Shown here one piece after another: positions 4,297 to 8,070 of a stretch of 8,070 nt of DNA. The position numbers and the translations under genes were made by a program. Origin of the DNA: Neisseriales bacterium (lineage in GTDB: Bacteria > Pseudomonadota > Gammaproteobacteria > Burkholderiales > UBA11063); contig SSGY01000075.1 of assembly GCA_008017145.1 (NCBI GenBank), positions 1 through 8,070 on the forward strand, in the 5' to 3' direction. The first letter of the stretch is position 1. Each line of letters starts with the position of its first letter. Below the pieces are notes generated by a model. It searched no databases. It was not told the origin of the DNA and saw only the letters and a list, made by a program, of their open reading frames with translations.

Positions 4297-5385
4297 TTAG
4301 ATTTTAAATTTTGAGCTTGTCTCATCATGTTGATTATCCTGTTGGATATGCTGATATTGCATTGTGGTTTCGATTGAGGAGTGACGGAGGTTTTTTTGCA
4401 CTACTCTAATGTCAACTCCTGCATTTACTTGAAAAGTTGCTGAAGAATGCCTAAACCAGTGCGTAGATACGTGTAAAAGCTTATCTGAAAATGCTTGATT
4501 ATTTACTTCAAATGCAAACATTGAACATAACTTTTTAATATTGTTCCAAATTGTAGCTGCTGTTATTGCTTGGTATTTGTTCTTTACTAGCCTAATAACT
4601 AGCGGTATATCAGTCTCTAACGCAGTACGATTATTTATGTTAGGTAAGCCAAAGGACTCTCGGTATTCATTGAGGTGATTAATTAATTCTGGTAGTATCG
4701 GTATTTCGCCATATTTATTACCTTTGCCAATTACCTTAAACCATAGCCTATTATTTTTGTAGATTAAATCACTCATTTTGGCATTGGCGACTTCAGATCG
4801 TCGAGCACCAGTATAAATTAATAGCATAATAATCCACTTAATTCGAATTTTAAAATCGCGATTACTACTAGAATCTTCTGGTAATGAGGTAATAAAATTA
4901 AGCATACAATTAAATTCTGCTAAAGTTAAATATTTCTCAATTGATAATTCCTTGGTATCTGAATAGGTTATCTTGGGGAATGGAGATTTGAAGATATAGC
5001 CAGTCTGAGCTAGATCACTACATAATTGCCTGAGTATTTGCATATTGAATTTTATGGAGCTCTTTGATAAACTAGATCTGAAAGGGCGCCATTCTGGATG
5101 ATTAAAATGACGGCGAGAACCACACCAAGATTCTGGCGGATTTTGAATAAATTGATAGTAATCAATAACATCTCGGTTAGTCATACTCTTTAACTTAATT
5201 CCTCGATACTTCATCCAGATCAAAAAGCGAAATACAACAACGCGATAAGTATTAAATGAGTTGTGATTGTTTTTTAATTTTAACCAATAACAGACCTCAA
5301 TAACATCTTCACATTGGGTTTCACGGTAAACATTAGAGTTAGTAAGAAATGATGATTTAACTTCGTCAATGATTTTACTGAACAT
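4297..5385 (-). CDS. Tyrosine recombinase / site-specific integrase
   Basis: This 362-residue protein integrates or excises DNA through a covalent 3'-phosphotyrosine intermediate. The N-terminal half (about residues 1-145) is a SAM-like core-binding domain. The C-terminal catalytic domain carries the full set: R195 in TGARRSE, lysine in the GKGNK beta-hairpin (220-224), H309 and R312 in HWFRH, H335 in LRHSS and the nucleophile Y344 in MQYQH. Nothing essential is missing, so it is probably active. The ATG at 5385 has AGGG about seven bases upstream. It is the rightmost gene of the leftward block, and the next gene to the right looks like resident chromosome, the usual position of an integrase at an island edge. 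Phage, island or integron-like origin cannot be told apart from this sequence. Confidence 0.93.
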   Translation of the reverse strand: MFSKIIDEVKSSFLTNSNVYRETQCEDVIEVCYWLKLKNNHNSFNTYRVVVFRFLIWMKYRGIKLKSMTNRDVIDYYQFIQNPPESWCGSRRHFNHPEWRPFRSSLSKSSIKFNMQILRQLCSDLAQTGYIFKSPFPKITYSDTKELSIEKYLTLAEFNCMLNFITSLPEDSSSNRDFKIRIKWIIMLLIYTGARRSEVANAKMSDLIYKNNRLWFKVIGKGNKYGEIPILPELINHLNEYRESFGLPNINNRTALETDIPLVIRLVKNKYQAITAATIWNNIKKLCSMFAFEVNNQAFSDKLLHVSTHWFRHSSATFQVNAGVDIRVVQKNLRHSSIETTMQYQHIQQDNQHDETSSKFKI

Positions 5386-5443
5386 AATTACACCCTAAAA
5401 ATTCGAGTGTAGCACAGAATTAGCCTAAAATTGACAAAGGCAA

Positions 5444-5473
5444 TTGACTTTTGCTTGTTATATGTAGTAGAAT
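5444..5473 (+). promoter_or_regulatory. Promoter for the fructokinase operon
   Basis: TTGACT at 5444-5449, 18-bp spacer, TAGAAT at 5468-5473, each hexamer one base off consensus. The predicted start near 5480 gives a leader of about 150 bases before the 54-residue ORF. A second TTGACA at 5431-5436 lacks a well-spaced -10. Confidence 0.65.
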
Positions 5474-5479
5474 AGGTGT

Positions 5480-5541
5480 TAATCACTAAATAGTTAGTGA
5501 TTACCTTATGATGCAACGGTGAGTTAATCGCTACCCGTTGC
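5480..5541 (+). promoter_or_regulatory. Two hairpins in the leader
   Basis: TAATCACTAA (5480-5489) pairs perfectly with TTAGTGATTA (5494-5503) around ATAG, at the predicted transcript start. GCAACGG (5513-5519) pairs with CCGTTGC (5535-5541) around a 15-base loop. Neither is followed by a T run, so they are not terminators. They may stabilise the message or, as DNA, serve as an operator. I recognise no known riboswitch. Confidence 0.5.
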
Positions 5542-5628
5542 TTGTAGGGTTATTCATCAGCATTGTTATTTTTTGAGCTACCAACTCGCGAAATAACTAC
5601 TTTACCTTAAACGACAAGGATCAGTACT

Positions 5629-5793
5629 ATGTCCTCTAATGAACCCAAGAATTATACCATATCTTATACATTTGACAACAATTATTTTAATAAAAATGTG
5701 TCTATTTTTAGCGACACCACAAATGATTCGACGAGTAGTAAATTTTGTTATAATTATGCTTATTTTTATTTAACTTTTAGTTGTAATAGTTAA
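5629..5793 (+). CDS. Possible small or leader peptide (54 aa)
   Basis: ATG at 5629 with AGGA eight bases upstream, TAA at 5791-5793, only 5 bp before the fructokinase ATG. The sequence is unusually rich in Asn, Ser, Thr, Tyr and Phe (NYTISYTFDNNYF, FCYNYAYFYLTF) with no motif. Its good ribosome-binding site and the tight spacing suggest a translated leader coupled to the kinase, since the kinase's own AAGG is only three bases from its ATG. The biased composition could also mean a chance frame in AT-rich leader DNA. Confidence 0.4.
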   Translation: MSSNEPKNYTISYTFDNNYFNKNVSIFSDTTNDSTSSKFCYNYAYFYLTFSCNS

Positions 5794-5798
5794 GGTGT

Positions 5799-6728
5799 AT
5801 GAAAAAAATATTTTGTATCGGTGAATTACTCGTTGATTTTATGGGGCAAAGCTCGCAAGGTCTTGTTAAAAGCAATCAATTTGCCAAATTTGCAGGTGGT
5901 GCTCCGGCAAACGTTGCTGCAGCAGTTAGCAAACTTGGCGGTCAAGCGGTATTTATGGGGCAAGTTGGACAAGATAGCTTTGGTGAATATTTATTAGCTG
6001 CATTATCTGAACTGGGAATTGATACCCATCTGTGTAAGCGTGAGGGCAAAACTACTCTGGCATTTGTTGCACTGGATGCTCATGGTGAGCGTGATTTTGA
6101 ATTTTATCGTGGCAGTGACGGTGATTATCAATTTGCTGAGTTTGAAATAGATAATTTAGATTCTGAGGATATTGTGCATTTTGGTTCTGCTACAGCTTTG
6201 ATGGGTGGGCGTTTGCGTACCAGCTATTTTCAATTGCTTGAAATGGCAGATGCTAATAAAAATTTTATTAGTTTTGATCCCAATTATCGGGAAGATTTAA
6301 TTAGTGCAGATATGATGGCAAATTACTTGCATGACTGCAAAACATTTATTTCGTATGCGGATGTAGTTAAACTTAGCGAAAGTGAAGCGCAATTAATCAG
6401 TGGTGAAGATGATCTAGATAAGGCATTGGCATATTTGCAATATGTTGGAGCTAAAACTGTGATTGTAACTTTGGGTGCAAAAGGTAGTATGATAGCCAAT
6501 GCTCAGGGAACCAGATTAATCCCATCGCGTAAAATTACTCAGGTTGATAGCACTGGTGCGGGCGATGCTTTTGTTGGGGCGCTATTATTTAAATTAGCTC
6601 AACACTCGGAGCCAAACTGGGATGCTTTTGTGGCATTTGCTAATTTAGTAGGTGCATTTACTTGTACCAATTATGGTGCGATTAAATCCATGCCGACGAT
6701 GCGTCAATTCCTTGAATTTATCAATTAA
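5799..6728 (+). CDS. Fructokinase, PfkB/ribokinase family
   Basis: This cytoplasmic sugar kinase (309 residues, normal for the family) transfers phosphate from ATP to a sugar, most likely fructose to fructose 6-phosphate. The N-terminal family signature GGAPANVAAAVSKLGG is at residues 33-48, followed by VGQDSFG; the substrate-side motif FDPNYRED at 159-166 is typical of fructokinases; the ATP-site signature DSTGAGDAFVGALL is at 250-263, with D256 as catalytic base. The start MKKIFCIGELLVDF is the natural family N-terminus. It lies 5 bp after the possible leader peptide and 10 bp before the PBP4B gene, so the three are probably one transcript. Other ribokinase-family substrates (keto-gluconate, amino sugars) are possible but the motif set favours fructose. 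Confidence 0.88.
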   Translation: MKKIFCIGELLVDFMGQSSQGLVKSNQFAKFAGGAPANVAAAVSKLGGQAVFMGQVGQDSFGEYLLAALSELGIDTHLCKREGKTTLAFVALDAHGERDFEFYRGSDGDYQFAEFEIDNLDSEDIVHFGSATALMGGRLRTSYFQLLEMADANKNFISFDPNYREDLISADMMANYLHDCKTFISYADVVKLSESEAQLISGEDDLDKALAYLQYVGAKTVIVTLGAKGSMIANAQGTRLIPSRKITQVDSTGAGDAFVGALLFKLAQHSEPNWDAFVAFANLVGAFTCTNYGAIKSMPTMRQFLEFIN

Positions 6729-6738
6729 AGGTATATAA

Positions 6739-8070
6739 ATGAAATTTAAAGGTTTACTTGTACTGGCGAATATTTTTATCACGCCACTGGTAATTGCTGA
6801 AAATAGTTGTAATTTTTTTGCAAATACTTTAGTTTCTAATGAGTCAAATGTATTATCACAGGGTAATCCTGAAGATAATGGATTTGATATCAATAAGCTT
6901 GCATTAGTGGATAAGCAAATTAATCAAGATGTAAAAAATGGTTTTCCTGGTGCGGCATTATTGATTATTAAAGATGGGTATGTGATTAAACAAACTGTTT
7001 ATGGCTCAAGTCTCAAATACGATTTAAAGACTGGCAAACCATTAACTAAGCCAATACCTGTACAATGTAATACTTTATTTGATTTAGCCTCAAACACAAA
7101 AATGTATGCAACTAACTATGCTATAATGCATTTGGTTGCTGAAAGCAAGCTGGACATTGATAAACCAATTGGTTTTTATTTACCATCATATAATGGCTGC
7201 GATAAAAATGGACAATGTCGCGAGAGCAGAACTGTTCGTGATTTACTTACCCATAGCGCTGGCTATCCTCCAAGTCCACAATTTTATAATCCACAAACTA
7301 TTGCGCAGTACGGTGATAATCTCTATTCGCAAAACCGCCTCACCACTGAATCAATCATCTTAAATAAACTTCCTTTTGAGCGCGCGCGCGGAGGCAAACC
7401 TGCCTATAGTGACGTGGACTTTATGTTGCTGGGCATGATTATTGAAGCAATAAGCAAACAATCATTAGATCAATATGTAATGCAGAATATTTATCAGCCA
7501 CTAGGACTAAAATCTATCACCTTCAATCCTTTGCTGAATGGTTATAGCAATAAATCATGTGCAGCAACTGAGGTTGATGGTAATACTCGTGGTGGCAGTA
7601 TTAAATTTCCAAATATTCGCACAACGCCAATCGAATGTCAAGTTCATGATGAAAACTCCTATTATTCAATGGGCGGCGTTTCTGGTCATGCCGGATTATT
7701 TGCTAATTTAGCTGATATGGCGGTGTTGATGCAACTTGCGCTAAATAATGGATCATACAATAAGGTGACATTATGGACTCCTGCTATTGAAGCGCAGTTT
7801 ATTGCACCAATAGTAAGTGATGATACTTACGGTCTTGGTTGGCGAAGAGCAGGAGCAAGAAGTAATTATGCTCCATTTGGACACTATGCGAGTAATCAAG
7901 CTTTTGGACACACTGGCTGGACTGGTACGCTAACGCTGATTGATCCTAAGTATGATTTGGCAATCGTATTATTAACTAATAAAAAACATAGCCAGTATAA
8001 GGATGGTAAATTTGCTGGTGATGCTTTTGCAACTGGAAGCTATAAACAGATTGTTGATTTAATTTATCAG
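6739..8070 (+). CDS. yfeW: PBP4B-type serine hydrolase (YfeW-like, class C beta-lactamase fold), C-terminus just outside the window
   Basis: The frame is open from ATG 6739 to the window end, 444 codons; E. coli YfeW/PBP4B is about 430 residues and ends shortly after the matching IVDxIY segment, so only a few residues are missing. A signal peptide is visible (residues 1-20, cleavage near VIA-ENS), placing it in the periplasm. All three active-site motifs are present: SxxK at S118-K121 (DLASNTKMYATN), YSD at 223-225 (in YSDVDFMLLG, the YxN position, as in YfeW) and HTG at 391-393 (GHTGWTGTLTLIDP). NIRT, QVHDE and SMGGVSGHAGLF (residues about 292-321) also match YfeW closely. The E. coli protein is a weak DD-carboxypeptidase or penicillin-binding protein. 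AAAGG seven bases before the ATG supports the start; the fructokinase stop is 10 bp upstream. Confidence 0.9.
   Translation, partial: MKFKGLLVLANIFITPLVIAENSCNFFANTLVSNESNVLSQGNPEDNGFDINKLALVDKQINQDVKNGFPGAALLIIKDGYVIKQTVYGSSLKYDLKTGKPLTKPIPVQCNTLFDLASNTKMYATNYAIMHLVAESKLDIDKPIGFYLPSYNGCDKNGQCRESRTVRDLLTHSAGYPPSPQFYNPQTIAQYGDNLYSQNRLTTESIILNKLPFERARGGKPAYSDVDFMLLGMIIEAISKQSLDQYVMQNIYQPLGLKSITFNPLLNGYSNKSCAATEVDGNTRGGSIKFPNIRTTPIECQVHDENSYYSMGGVSGHAGLFANLADMAVLMQLALNNGSYNKVTLWTPAIEAQFIAPIVSDDTYGLGWRRAGARSNYAPFGHYASNQAFGHTGWTGTLTLIDPKYDLAIVLLTNKKHSQYKDGKFAGDAFATGSYKQIVDLIYQ

Noticed and set aside
6645..6893. 82-residue minus-strand frame
   Set aside because: It is antisense to the end of fructokinase and the start of the PBP4B gene, both strongly supported.
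7136..7363. 75-residue plus-strand frame
   Set aside because: It is an out-of-frame shadow inside the PBP4B-like gene.

Overview
AT-rich bacterial DNA, probably from a low-GC proteobacterium. The two chromosomal genes at the right (a PfkB-type fructokinase and a PBP4B/YfeW-type serine hydrolase) look proteobacterial. The sequence alone does not fix genus or class.

Layout. (1) 1-246, plus strand: the C-terminal end of a DDE transposase cut by the window edge. It runs 47 bp tail-to-tail into a minus-strand gene of unknown function (200-697), which the insertion has probably shortened. (2) 698-2637, minus strand: accessory genes made of small units. A TumE-like toxin (1518-1847) overlaps a TumA-like winged-helix antitoxin (1166-1546), followed by a 40-residue membrane peptide (1024-1146). 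Upstream lie a 72-residue and a 91-residue protein of unknown function. A promoter-like repeat (1851-1901 and 2157-2208) and a terminator repeat (967-987 and 2228-2248) each occur twice here. (3) 2698-3829, minus strand: a tightly packed operon of four small genes. It includes a 53-residue ORF with a TTG start, whose TGA overlaps the next ATG as ATGA, and two membrane proteins. None is recognised. (4) 3830-4296: 467 bp without a convincing gene. It holds a GC-rich hairpin cluster, a terminator-like hairpin, a 48-bp imperfect inverted repeat and a perfect DnaA-box consensus. (5) 4297-5385, minus strand: an intact tyrosine recombinase, so region 2-4 is probably part of an integrated element. (6) 5386-5628: promoter and structured leader, plus strand. 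(7) 5629-8070, plus strand: a possible 54-residue leader peptide, fructokinase and a nearly complete exported PBP4B-like protein, forming a short operon that looks like resident chromosome.

How it fits together: everything from 5385 down to 200 reads leftward from the integrase, as expected of the integrase end of a genomic island carrying a toxin-antitoxin module and an uncharacterised small-membrane-protein operon. The rightward operon beyond 5400 is probably host sequence, which would put one island boundary near 5386-5480; no attachment repeat could be identified. The unrecognised operon beside the structured non-coding region is the best candidate for something undescribed.
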